A DNA stretch of 64,000 nucleotides from NCBI GenBank assembly GCA_032718865.1, contig JALUTQ010000004.1:1426001-1490000 (forward strand), written 5' to 3'. The DNA comes from Tilletia caries (lineage: Eukaryota; Basidiomycota; Exobasidiomycetes; Tilletiales; Tilletiaceae). The notes under the pieces were generated by a model. That model was not told where the DNA came from. It was given only the letters and a program-made list of their open reading frames with translations, and did not search any database. Of the stretch, positions 34,144 through 44,613 are shown piece by piece. The position numbers and the translations under genes are program-made. The number at the start of each line of letters is the position of its first letter. Within the stretch, counting starts at the first letter, position 1.

Positions 34144-35224
34144 TCACGCCTTGAGGTGTTTGGCGTGCCACTCGATATGCTCCGGCGCAAACGTGCTGAT
34201 GAAGAAGTACGAATGATCATACCCCTCCTGCATCCGAACCTGAACATCGCTCCCCTCACACCCCTTCTTCACCAACGCATCCACAAGCTCCTCCGGCCTC
34301 AACTGGCCCTGCTTGAAGAAATCATCCGCATCCCCCGTGTCCGTCAAGATCTTCACGCTGCCCACCTTCTCCTGGGGGATCTGGGCGACGAGCTCGACGG
34401 CGTCGTAGGTTTTCTTGCCTTCTTCGATCCCGCCGGCGAGGTAGCCGTTGAACGCTTTGTGGCCCCAGGGTGCGGAGGACGGGTGGGAGATGGGGGCGAA
34501 GGCGGAGGTGGAGCGGTAGGTTAGCGGACCGGTTTGGGATGAGTTCGGGCCGTGGATGAGGGATTGGAGGTAGATCGTCAGTGCGCCGTGTCCGCCCATG
34601 GAGTGTCCGAAGATGGATGTCCGCTCGAGGTCCTGCACAGCCATCATGAAATTCCCACGTCAGTCAGCCTCGAGGGGGGATGAAATGAGCACAGCATTGG
34701 GTCAAACTCACCAAGGGTAACTCGCTCTCCTTCAACTTGGCAGGAAGCTCCTTAACGACCAAGTCATACATCCGATAATGCTTACTCCAAGGCTCCCTCG
34801 TCGCATTCAGATAAAAGCCCGCCCCCGTCCCAAAGTCCCAACTGTCCTCCTCGCCCTCCACGCCCGCACCCCTAGGCGACGTATCCGGCAGCACGATCGC
34901 GATCCCATGCTTCTCAGCCGTGGCGAAGAAGCCGCCCTTCTCGGTGCCGTTGGCGGGGCTGCAGGTGAGGCCCGCGAGGTAGAAGAGGACGGGGGAAGGG
35001 GTGGTGCGGGAGGCGGAGGAGGGGAGGAAGATGTTGAACTCGGTGGTTAGGTTGCCGAGGGCTTGGGAGGTGTAGGCGAGTTTGTGGAGGTGCCCGTTGG
35101 CGCTGGTTGTTGGTTGTGGGGGGAAGGGGAAGGGGAAGATGTGAGCTGTGGGAAGCGCGTCTGTTAGGTGCCCGAGGATGAATACTCACACCTTGATGAC
35201 GCCCTTCTTCTCGAATGTGGACAT
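34144..35224 (-). CDS. S-formylglutathione hydrolase
   Basis: Esterase D family enzyme that hydrolyses S-formylglutathione to glutathione and formate, the last step of glutathione-dependent formaldehyde detoxification. Three exons: 35224-35190, 35102-34712, 34632-34144; 304 residues against about 280-300 in the family. Catalytic triad: nucleophile Ser in GHSMGGHGAL, Asp in DTGDADDFF, His in QEGYDHSYFF. Other hallmarks are FYLAGLTCSP, GIAIVLPDTSPRG, EDSWDFGTGAGFYLNAT and PWGHKAFNGYL. No peroxisomal SKL ends the protein, so it is probably cytosolic. The first intron uses GTGAGT right after the codon for Lys11 plus two bases. Confidence 0.94.
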
Positions 35225-35587
35225 CTTTGCTGTTGCTGCTGTTCGCGATGATGGGCGTGCTGCGTGCGTGAGGAGGGGCGGTGAGCCGTGAAGGGCGTGA
35301 GCGAGAAGGTTCGGTTCGGTGAGGTCATCGACACCCGTTCGAGATGCCGTTCCTGAGATCTGAGCTGCAGCGCTGCCGAGTGCAGACCGTTCGTGTTCCT
35401 GAATCTGTCTGTGGCTGAATAGAGTTGCGGCTCCGCAGTCCGCGATTCCGGCGGCTGAAGCAGGCTGAGCGCCGTTCTTCACTCACTCCGACTTTCAAGT
35501 TTCAACACGCTCTCGGCTCTCGCTCTTGCTCTCGCTCTCACGCTCTGCTCTGCTCTGCGCTTGCACTTACTCGCCCAGAACAGCGAC
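35225..35587. promoter_or_regulatory. Divergent promoter hydrolase/RIC8
   Basis: A 363-bp gap between two genes transcribed away from each other. It has a CTCTCGCTC-type pyrimidine leader just before RIC8. No specific site recognised. Confidence 0.5.
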
Positions 35588-38368
35588 ATGGCAGGCTCGG
35601 TTGAAGTTGCTCTCAATGCGCTGCTCGACGGCGGAGGCAGTACCAGCGATGGCAGCGACAGTGCGGCCTCTTCTTCTGCCGCTGCTGCTGCTGCTGCTGT
35701 GGCTACCCTCACCGCCGCAGGTCCCCAGCTGATCCTCATCACAACCTCATCTCAGCAGAACGAGCTGGCAGCCATCACACTCGCAAGACTGTCCAACACC
35801 TCGAATACCCAGCACCGACACCCGCAATGCACGCCCGAACTAGAACTACTCAGGAACCTCTCCCGCGTTCCCAACACACGGCTCACCCATCCAGACGCAC
35901 TCATCACTCTCATCACCTACATCCAGCACTCCATACAAATCCATACCACACCCACGACCACCACTGCCACTGCCACCACCAGCGACAATGCAGTCGACCA
36001 GGACGCAGACATGGCCATGCGCACCCTCAACAACATCCTCATGCTCCACCCAACAACACGCGACAAGTTCTCATCCAACATCACCCTTACCACCTCCACC
36101 ACGACGGTCCATGGCGCACAGGCCACAGCACAACTCCTCTCCACCATCGCACCTACGGCTAATCAGTATCCCACCCTCGTCTTCCTCGCGGCCCGCCTGC
36201 TCTTCTTCTCCACCCTCTTCGAAAATCCATTCGTGGTGCAGGCGGTGGAGGACGAGGGCATCTTGGAGAGCTATCTCAAGGTAAACCGTCATCTTTCCAC
36301 TCCCCTCTTCATTCAAGATCTTAGGCACACTCACACTTCCCTCCTCACTCTCTCTCTGGTCATCTCTAGAGCGTCCGATCTCTCTCAGCAGGCGAGAACT
36401 ACAGCCCCGAAGCGATGCCAGCGCTCACAGAGCTCCTCAAGCTCGCGTTCAACCTCTCCCTGTACTACCCTCGTCTCCGTCCCGATCGAGCCGAACGCTG
36501 GAATGAAGAACAGCAGGCGCGCTCGGCGGCCTCCTCTGCGAAAGGCTCCTCTTGGTCATCATCATCCTCGAAAGACACTTCGTCCTCGGCCAGTGCGCCT
36601 ACCGCTGGAGACGCGTGGACGCAAGAACTGAGCGGGTATGTGTTGCGTCCATCAATAGCGAGAGGAGAACCAGAGCTCACATTTAGTTTATTTTCTTTCC
36701 AAATCTCAGACTGGTCCAACCAACGACCGAGCTTTTCCAGTCCCTCACCTCCGCACCCGCCCTCATCAACAGACTCCGGCCGCCCCTCGAACCGCCGATC
36801 CAACAGACCGTCGCCCTCCTCCTGAACATCCCAACCCCACTCGCCCTCTCCCACTCCCTCACCCACTCCCTCCCCCTCTCCCCCAACTCCACAAAACAGG
36901 CCCAAGCCGAACTCGACATCCTCACGAAACTATACGACCTCCTCGCTCTAGCTTTACACCGCTACTTCCCACATCCGACTAAGCCGCTCTCTTCGCCTAC
37001 GCCGTCGATACTGTCTTCTTCGAGTTCGTCGACGAGGAAGAGCGTGAGGTCGCGGGCGACTACTGTTACGGTGGGGGATGAGGGACAGCAACGCGCGTAT
37101 GCGACGGACGACCTCATGATGCTCGCGCTGAACAGCTACTTCCCCGATCGGCCTGTTGTCGTTCTCCCACCACCGCCGGAGTCATTGGCCGATGGACTCA
37201 GGTACGGTGTAGAGGATCCGGATACGCCGGGGATGTTGGCGGGTGCGCGGACGCAGGCTGTTAAAGATGGGATGGGTGGGAATGGGGGTGGTGATCCTGA
37301 GATTGGACTGGAGCCTTTGATTTTGTTGGCGAGGAAGTATGTGGCGGAGGATCAGGGTGGACTGGCTGGTGCTGGTGCTGGTGCTGGTGATGGCGGCGCC
37401 GGTGGGAAGTGGGGGAAAGGTGCAGCGGCTAAACAACGACGGACGGCACTTCAGACCTTCCGGATGAGATTGTTACCTGACGATCTGTGAGTGTGTGCAA
37501 AGGGTGATGGATGCGCAGGTCATGTTTGTTCAAAACCCTTGCTCACCTCTCTCTCTCTCTCTCAACAGCGACCGGACGATACCGCCGCATAAGCAGCCGA
37601 CATTGGCGGGCATTCTGATCCGGCTCATGTCCTCGGTCATGTTCCCACGAGTCGCACGCGCGGCGAGCGAGCTTCTTCTCGCCGTTTGCAATGGAGATCG
37701 TGAGTGCCTTCAATGATGTTTTCCATCAGCGAAGAGATGGGGGGGGGGGCAACTGAATTCGAGTTTGACTCGCCTTTCTAAACCCCTCTACAGCTCAAGA
37801 ACTGTCAAGAACGATTGGGTACGGTCCCGCCGCCGGTTTCTTAGCGCTCATGGGAGCAGGCGTCGTCGCGAATTCAGGATCGTTACCACTAGCCTCAAAC
37901 CGGTCATCCATGTCGAACGGGTCTTCGTCTACTATCGGTACCGGCACCGACAACTACAACTCGGGCTTGTCGACGGACAGCAATGCTGCCCCACCACGGC
38001 CGATCGACCCTATCACCGGCCGCTTCGCAGACGTGACCGACACGGACGAACTGCCCTCCTCCTCCCTCTCCTCCCCAACCTCCCCTTCCTTCCCGCGCGC
38101 TCCCCAAAAAGAAATGACCCCCGAAGAGCGGGAGCGCGAAGCCGAGCGACTCTTCGTCCTCTTCGAGCGCCTGAACAAGACGGGTGTGGTGAGTGTGGGG
38201 AATCCGGTGTTGCATGCTGATGATGCGGAGCGGGCACGGGTGGAGGAGGTTGGTGAGTTGGAGAGGGTGGAGGGGGAGCGGGAGGAGAGGGAGAGGGAGG
38301 AGAGGGAGGAGGAGGAGGCTTTGAGGGAGTTGGAGGCTTGGAAGAAGAGGAAGAATGGGGGGGCGTGA
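35588..38368 (+). CDS. RIC8: RIC8 / synembryn, G-alpha chaperone and exchange factor
   Basis: Cytosolic armadillo-type protein that folds and activates heterotrimeric G-alpha subunits, acting upstream of cAMP/PKA signalling in filamentous and pathogenic fungi. Exons: 35588-36280, 36370-36635, 36710-37486, 37569-37699, 37794-38368; 813 residues, longer than animal Ric8 (about 530) because of Ser-rich and Gly-rich inserts. Family features: RTLNNILMLHP, LVFLAARLLFFSTLFENPF, PALTELLKLAFNLS, PHKQPTLAGILIRLMSS, the run SELLLAVCNGD, GYGPAAGFLALMGAG, and the C-terminal DPITGRF followed by ERLFVLFERLNKTGVVSVGNP, the part that embraces G-alpha. Every junction keeps frame. The far C-terminus is a charged helix rich in Glu/Arg. 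Identity is well supported by motif order. Confidence 0.88.
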
Positions 38369-38586
38369 TGGCGCGATGGTGATACGGTAATGGCACGGGT
38401 TGTTGTAAGATTATACCAGGGTGAACTGCAATTCACTTCTACTCTTCCACTTGCATCAAGTGAGCTCCCAAGGCAGGCCGTGTGTACTGGGACGGCGATT
38501 TGCAATGCTTGCATGTGTTGCGACGAGGGATTAATGTGGGAAGTAACATGCAGGGTAGGGTAGACAGCAGCGAGAAAGAGAACCAT

Positions 38587-39303
38587 CTATGAATCAGCCT
38601 CAAAACGAAGCCCAAGCTGCTCGACCTCCAACCCAGTCAACATGCCCAACTCCCTCTCCACAAGCCCCTTCAACGTGACCTTCCCACCGGGCAAGCCCTC
38701 CCTCCTACAAACCCACCGATCCCCCTCTCCCCCGCCCGACGCCTCATAATCAAACCGCTTCGGCCCCGAGCTCGGACTACTCAACCAAATCTGGCGATTC
38801 GGCGGCTGTTTATTCAGCACGTACGTCCCATGCGCCTTCCCCAACCGCAGATTGAGCACGCCGGAGGAGTACTCGACGTCCCACTCCTCTGCCGAAGATG
38901 AGGACGTAGTAGAGCACAGGGAAAGCTCGCCGTCTTGGATGCGCTCGAGGAGTGTTTCGAGGGAGTCTGTTAGGGATTCGAGGGTTTGGGAGGCTTTTGT
39001 GTCGTATTCTTCGGGGGAGAGGGGGGTGGGTGTTGGTTTTGGGGGTGGGGAGGCGGAGGCGGAGTGGGAGTGGGAGTGGGAGTGGGAGGGGGCGGAGTGG
39101 TGTATGGATCTGCTTGTGCTGTGCTGTGCTTGATCGCTTCGTGAGGGCGCCCGGGCGGTGGGGGATGCTGCTGCGATGGAGGTTATAGCATGGCGCACGG
39201 CGGCGCAGTGCTCTCTGATCAACGAGGGTGCGAGTGCGCGGGGTACGAAGGGAGGCCTGAGGATGGCGCGTTGGGCGAGGACGCGGGTGGGAAGCGTGTT
39301 CAT
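38587..39303 (-). CDS. YFH1: Frataxin, mitochondrial
   Basis: Iron-binding mitochondrial matrix protein that stimulates sulfur transfer on the ISCU scaffold during Fe-S cluster assembly. Single exon. The start at 39303 (MNTLPTRVLAQRAILRP) gives an Arg-rich, acid-free mitochondrial presequence; an upstream in-frame ATG (39333) would prepend ten less typical residues. 238 residues, long for the family (yeast 174) because of the presequence and a Ser/His linker. The frataxin fold covers about residues 95-238: an acidic first helix (LESLTDSLETLLERIQDGE), then VEYSSGVLNLRLG, the diagnostic GTYVLNKQPPNRQIWLSSP and SGPKRFDY. The 3' end lies 218 bp from the RIC8 stop, convergent. Confidence 0.94.
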   Translation of the reverse strand: MNTLPTRVLAQRAILRPPFVPRALAPSLIREHCAAVRHAITSIAAASPTARAPSRSDQAQHSTSRSIHHSAPSHSHSHSHSASASPPPKPTPTPLSPEEYDTKASQTLESLTDSLETLLERIQDGELSLCSTTSSSSAEEWDVEYSSGVLNLRLGKAHGTYVLNKQPPNRQIWLSSPSSGPKRFDYEASGGGEGDRWVCRREGLPGGKVTLKGLVERELGMLTGLEVEQLGLRFEADS

Positions 39304-39896
39304 GTTTTGGGCGGAGTTGTCCTGGAAGTGCAAGGACCGTCAGCCGTACTCGTAACGTGGAGAGGGAGGGGACCGCAGTGGGCGAGGCAGGCAGGCAGGC
39401 TCACCCTCGTTCGGCGTTCGGTGCTTCTATGGGAGACTGCGTGCGGGCTGTGAGCTGTGAGGGTAGATGGTCGTCGTGCTGATCGAAGGGATGTCTTCAG
39501 GAACTTCCTTCCTCGCTCGGATTCACGTCATACACACGGCTCTCCAGATCACGTCAAAGTGGCCTCCAAACGCGACAGGCAAGGCGGACAGCAGAGAGTA
39601 TCTTTCCTCTGACTTCCGCTCCAACGCTCATTCAGTACTCAAAGGGCAGGGGAAGATAGTTGGGAGGTGCGAGGAAATCAATGACGGGGAGAAAATTGGC
39701 GATTGCTGTACAGGTATGAAAGAGAGAGCGAGCGAGCGAGCGGGTTGGACAATAGAACGGCACCAACGCGCTCATACGAGAGGCCGGGGACGATCCTGAT
39801 TAGCCTTGCGCACAAGGGACAAGGACCGTGTTTCGCGCTGGGTTTGATAATTCTTGGGGGGCCGATCGACCGCTGCTAATACGACGGGTGGGTGAA
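39304..39896. other. Intergenic region
   Basis: 593 bp upstream of frataxin and downstream of the V-ATPase subunit f gene. It contains short GAGC tandem repeats (39725-39745). No gene recognised. Confidence 0.6.
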
Positions 39897-40279
39897 TCAT
39901 AGCTCGATGCGGCTATACCTCCGGGAGACGCCGAGCTGGCAGCCGCAGAAGAGGACGAAGCCTGCGTAGACGAGGGCGGCGGCGTAGCATGTTGCGCCGA
40001 CGGCGGGGCAGTCTTGCACGTCCTTGGTCGAGCCGCAGAATGCTTCCCACTGTTTCGATAATTTATTTGAGATGGGGTCCGAGGGAAACCAGGCACGGAG
40101 GGACAGAGGGCAGTCAGCGCCAGTGAGAGTAAGGAGGGAAGAGAGGATGATTGGGAGTGGATACGCACATGATTTGAGAAGCCGTATCCGAAGACGGCGA
40201 GGATGAGGACGCCGAACAGGGAGAGGACGGTGCAGCAGCCGGCACAGCCAGGGCCGACGATCACGGGCCGCGGCGCCAT
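39897..40279 (-). CDS. V-ATPase subunit f (RNASEK/Ypr170w-b family), 87 aa
   Basis: Small two-helix membrane protein of the V-ATPase Vo sector, homologous to animal RNASEK and yeast YPR170W-B. Two exons: 40279-40169 and 40049-39897; 87 residues. Helix 1 (about residues 12-35) reads GCAGCCTVLSLFGVLILAVF, followed by GYGFSNH; a short loop with WEAFCGS and D-C-PAVGATCYAAAL leads into helix 2 (about 57-75), and the protein ends SRRYSRIEL. The CCTVLS-xFGVxIL motif, the W/EAFxGS loop and the PAV..T.Y.AAL segment are the pattern I associate with the fungal subunit. The gene is small and split, so it is easily missed. Confidence 0.85.
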
Positions 40280-40818
40280 TGTGGGATGAGTTGGTTGGTG
40301 AAGGCGAGGCGAGGCGCGGGAAGCAAGGCAGCGAGGCGAGGATCGGTTGCGAAGGTGAGGGCAGCGTCGACGTCGAGGTTGAGTGAGGCGACGAGGGTTC
40401 GTGCTCAGGAGGGGCAGCCGGTGGGGGTCAGTGGGAGAGTGATCATCCGATGATCATCAGCCACGTGGGATCCTCTAATGGCGTACAAAGTGAGGGAATA
40501 CAAACGCGAGAAAGGATTACAACGCGTCCCCATCCAACACCATCAATACCAGAACGCGTCTGTCTTGCCTGCCATCAACATCAACATCGACCTCAACCTC
40601 GACATCGACATCGACCTCAACCTCGCCGACGTCAACGATCGAAAGACGCGCGGAACGCAAACACGCGCGCGCAGGACGGATCACGCGTCGCGCGAGACAG
40701 GAGAGGAAAGGAAAGAGCGAGGAGCGCGTCAGACGCACAAGCGATACCCGCATCCACTTTCATCCCCAAGATAACCTCCAACCACGCTCCGTCTACAGCG
40801 AAGACAGCCGCGGTCCAA
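40280..40818. promoter_or_regulatory. Divergent promoter subunit f/DSN1
   Basis: 539 bp between two genes on opposite strands. It has an imperfect CATCGACCTCAACCT-type repeat at about 40560-40630. The frame of the downstream gene stays open upstream to 40450, so a longer N-terminus for that gene cannot be ruled out. Confidence 0.45.
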
Positions 40819-43800
40819 ATGGCACCCAAGAAATCCACAAACAGCAGATCATCCGCCAAAACAGCAACATCCTCTGGATCCTCTACCTCCACCTCAGCAC
40901 GTCGATCGAGCCGCAAGTCGCAAGCCCAAGCCAACCCAGACGATGACGGGCAGGAGGCGGACGTGAATGGGAACGGGAATGGGAATGGAGGCAAGGGGAT
41001 AGCACCCCGACATTCACGCGCACCACTCCCCGCATCCACAGGATCCATCCAACGCCCCTCCACCGAAGCCCGATTCGAAGACCTCTACCCAGACTCGGAG
41101 GAGCAAAACGTCGCGCCTCCTCCTCCTCCTCCACCTGCGACGTCCGAGCCTTCCTCCAGCAAGCGCAAGACACAGACATCTTCGACTACCTCTGTAGAGG
41201 GCGCAACTGCAACTGCAAAGAGGAAACGGACGGACTCATCTGCAGCGGCGGACGATCGCACGAAGACTGGACGCGCGTCTACATCACGATCCAAAGCTCA
41301 GAGTAGCCGGGCTCCGCGAGCCAGTGAGTTAACAGTCACGAATCTCGTTGCTTAACGTTCCGCTCCTTGACGCGGCTCCCCTGATATGTCCCTCCTTTTC
41401 TCATTATCTCCTTGTCAGCCCTCAATGAGGAAGTCGTCGATGACTTCGTCTTCACCCGTGTCGAACAACCGGTCGCGTCCACATCCCGGGCAGAAACATC
41501 CACAAAACGGAACGGAGCCAGTTCTTCCAGAAGAAGTCAGAATGCAGCCGGGTCCACAGCAGCAGCAGCGTCGACTTCGACCTCACGGCCTCTCCTTATG
41601 GACGAGGTCGAAGGAGAGACACCCATCATACGCAGGAATCAGGCCTTCCGCTCCGATGCGCCCGCCACCCCGGCCCAACAACGGAGGAAAGAGCCAAAGG
41701 AAACCAAGGACGAAAGCTCGCGAAGTCGGAAAGGGAAACGCCCTGAGGGATCCTCCCTACGGCAGACTCTCGGCCTCGGACAACCCTCAGGGCCAGAAGC
41801 AGGCGGCTCAAGCTCCTCCTCCCGCCGTTCCTCCCTAAACACCAAATCCTCCCGCCGTCGCTCGTCCTTGCGCGACGGTCGCACGCCGGCGTATCCACAC
41901 CGGGACGTGCCTGCAAGCGAACTCTATCGACACGTCAATGCCCATATGGGGCCCGTACCACGTCTGAAAGCCATCTTTGGCTGGATCTTGGAGAGGGGGG
42001 TCGAAGATGGTTCGAAAGGCACATTAGAACCTACCACGGTGCCCGAGCTGCCCGATCCTATACCAATCCCACCACCTTCTCAGCAGCAGCCCGCCGAGGA
42101 TAAGAAGGGCAAGCGGAAGGGCAAGGTGAACACTGCGAATCTTGGTCCCGCGCGTCCCCCGCCCCAGCCCGTATTGAACGATGCCGACCGGGCCGAGCTC
42201 GCGGCAACCGCCTCCCCCGCCGTCCTCTTCCGCACGGTGCTCTCGGCCATCCTGAGCAAGACGGTGGCCGAACTGGGCTCGCCGGCGTCGTCGATTGCCA
42301 ACTTGAACTGGATCACCCGTCCACAACCGTCGTCATCATCGTCTGGGCCTTTGTCATCTCAACAGCAGCAGAAGGTCCCGCATCCGCGTAATCTGGCGCA
42401 TGCTGCTATGATTGCTAGGTTGGAGGGGACGTATGCTGGGTTGCAGTCTGAGTTGAAGATGTGGGAGGAGAGGAGTGCGAGTGTGGAGAGGATGGAACGG
42501 GAGAATGAGGAGTTGGAGGGTAGGCTTGAGGTTTTAAGGTCTGTGAAGGAGGAGGGCGAGGGCGATGAAGTCAATGGGGTTGATGTTGTCGAGAAGGAGG
42601 AGGAAGGGGAAGGGGACGGGAAGGGCAAAGGCGTGGAGAAGACGGGTACGACGTCGACGGAGAGTCTGCCCTTGGGGCAGGAGGAGGCGTGGGTCCTCTC
42701 CGAAGCGGACGAGGCGCGGCGCGAGGAGTACCTCTTTGCGCTCTCTGTCCTTCAGGGCCAGAGGGGCGACGACGACGACCAAGAGGGCGGCCACTTGGCT
42801 GATGAAGAAGAGGATGGAGGGGAGGAGGAAGAGGAAGGGAGGACGCCGAGGAGGAGGAGCTCGAAGGGTCGGGCTTCTGCTAGTGGTGGGCCGAGTCCTT
42901 CTGCGAAGCGGAAGGGGAAGCGGAAGCGGGAGGAGGGTGGGGATGCGGAGGGGGCTCTTGAATTAGGGAATGGGGGCGATGTGAAGTTGGATCTGCGGAA
43001 TGCGATAGCGGATGCCGAGTGGAAGGTGAGTACACCCCGTTTTCCCCCCTTCGCCCTTCCAGCGCCATGCGCTCGGGAACGATGATTCACAAAGAAAAGC
43101 GGAAGGAGGAATTGAGCCATGTGAAATTTGTGCCCTCCTCAGATCGACCAACTGAGATCGTCAACGCACACCCTCGCCCAACTGGACACCATCAGCGGCC
43201 GATACATCCAAGCGATCTCCCTCCGACTCGGGGACGCGTTGAAGGAGATCACCTCGGACGCACCGGGCACGGGGCTCGTCCCCACCGCCAACGCAGATAC
43301 GAGTGGATCGAATGTTGGTGGTGGTGGGGAGGATCTGGGAGCACTGCTTCGGGGTGTACGGACGACGAGCGCTGCTGCTGCTGTGGGGGGTACGTTGGAG
43401 GATGTTGAGCAGCCACCGTCGGGGGCTGGAGGGCAGGAGGATCCGGGGTTGGATCTGCTGAGGTCTTTCGTTTCTGCGTCGGGAGGGGGGGTGCGGTCTG
43501 TTCCTGGTGGTGGGCGTCGGGGAAGTGTGGTTGCTGCTGCTGCGCCCCCGACGCCGCGGAAGTCGATGAGTACTGGCACAGGGAGTGGAAGTGAAGCAGT
43601 TGCGTCATCCTCCTCTCGGCCTTCGTCGTCGCGTCGTTCTACGAATGTCGGGACGGGTGCGACTCCTCGACCTTCGTCATCAGCTGCGGTAGGAGCGGGC
43701 GGCGACAAGTCTGTAGGAGGGAATGTCACACAACCGACGCTCGCCCCATCCTCGCCCCGGCCATCCCGTCTTCCGCGTCCGGCGAGTGCAGCGCCCGCCT

Positions 43801-43985
43801 CGCCCTCGTTGGCTTCGGTTCCTCGTCATGCGCCGAGCTCGAATCCGGGGACGCCGACCCGGACGCCGGTGCGGGGTGGGGGTGCTTCTACGCCTACGAG
43901 GAGTACACCTGTCGCTCCTGCTTCGCCGTCGCGGCGTGCAGGGACGGGGACGAAGCCAGCGGCAGCTCGGAAGAGTCGTTCATGA
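40819..43985 (+). CDS. DSN1: Kinetochore MIND subunit Dsn1/Mis13
   Basis: Member of the Mis12-Mtw1 protein family (Mis13/Dsn1), part of the MIND complex that links CENP-C to the Ndc80 complex at kinetochores. Exons 40819-41323, 41419-43025, 43143-43985; 984 residues, far larger than yeast Dsn1 (576). Family signature: SELYRHVNAHMGPVPRLKAIFGWILERG (about residues 320-350), then the helical segment LSAILSKTVAELGSPASSI, long charged coiled coil from LEGTYAGLQSELKMWEERSA onwards, and after the last intron WKIDQLRSSTHTLAQLD with ISGRYIQAISLRLGDAL. The first 300 residues are Ser/Arg/Lys-rich and disordered, and the last 220 are Ser/Pro/Gly-rich. The start MAPKKSTNSR is chosen because upstream in-frame residues look like untranslated leader. 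The family match is good but rests on two blocks. Confidence 0.75.
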
Positions 43986-44613
43986 ATTTTTCCCCAACCA
44001 ACCCCCAGAGTATGCTGTGTTTCTCTCCTCCCGTATTCGTCTTCGAGGTCGTCACATCCCCCGCCCCGTCTGGAAGGATTTTCCCGTCGTGCAGGTATAC
44101 CGAAGGAGGCTCATCCAAGACAATTTGCATGTGTACGAACGAGCCCCCGGTTCGGGCACACCCCGCCCCCACCCTTCCCGCTCCGTCTTTGGCCCCCCCT
44201 CCTCCAACATCCAGCCCCAGGACGTAAACCTTACCGCCGCCCACCTTTCCGCTTCTCTCGCTCGCACACACACACACCGTTTCACCGAAATCGAAGGATA
44301 CCCCCCTAGCTAACCTTTGCAGCGCCCATCAGGCAGAGTGAAGAACTCGAGAACGAGGGTCGAGGGAGGGGTGGGAAATCGTTTCTTGTTTGCATTTCGG
44401 GTTTGTGGTTTCGGGGGTCGTCAGGGAAGTTCTTTACATGTACATGAAGTTTGGAAGGGGAGAGGGGGGCTTGGCTCGAGGAGAAAGGGGCAGCAGTTGG
44501 TATAGAGACGGGAAGTCGAAGAGAGAGAAAAAGAAAGAGGCAAGGGCGTGAACGGAAGGAGGAAGGGGACCGCATCAAAAGGGAAAGGCGAGCGAGACAG
44601 CTCAGGACCTTCT
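43986..44613. other. Convergent intergenic region
   Basis: 628 bp between the 3' ends of DSN1 and UGO1, C-rich then purine-rich. No gene or repeat of note. Confidence 0.6.
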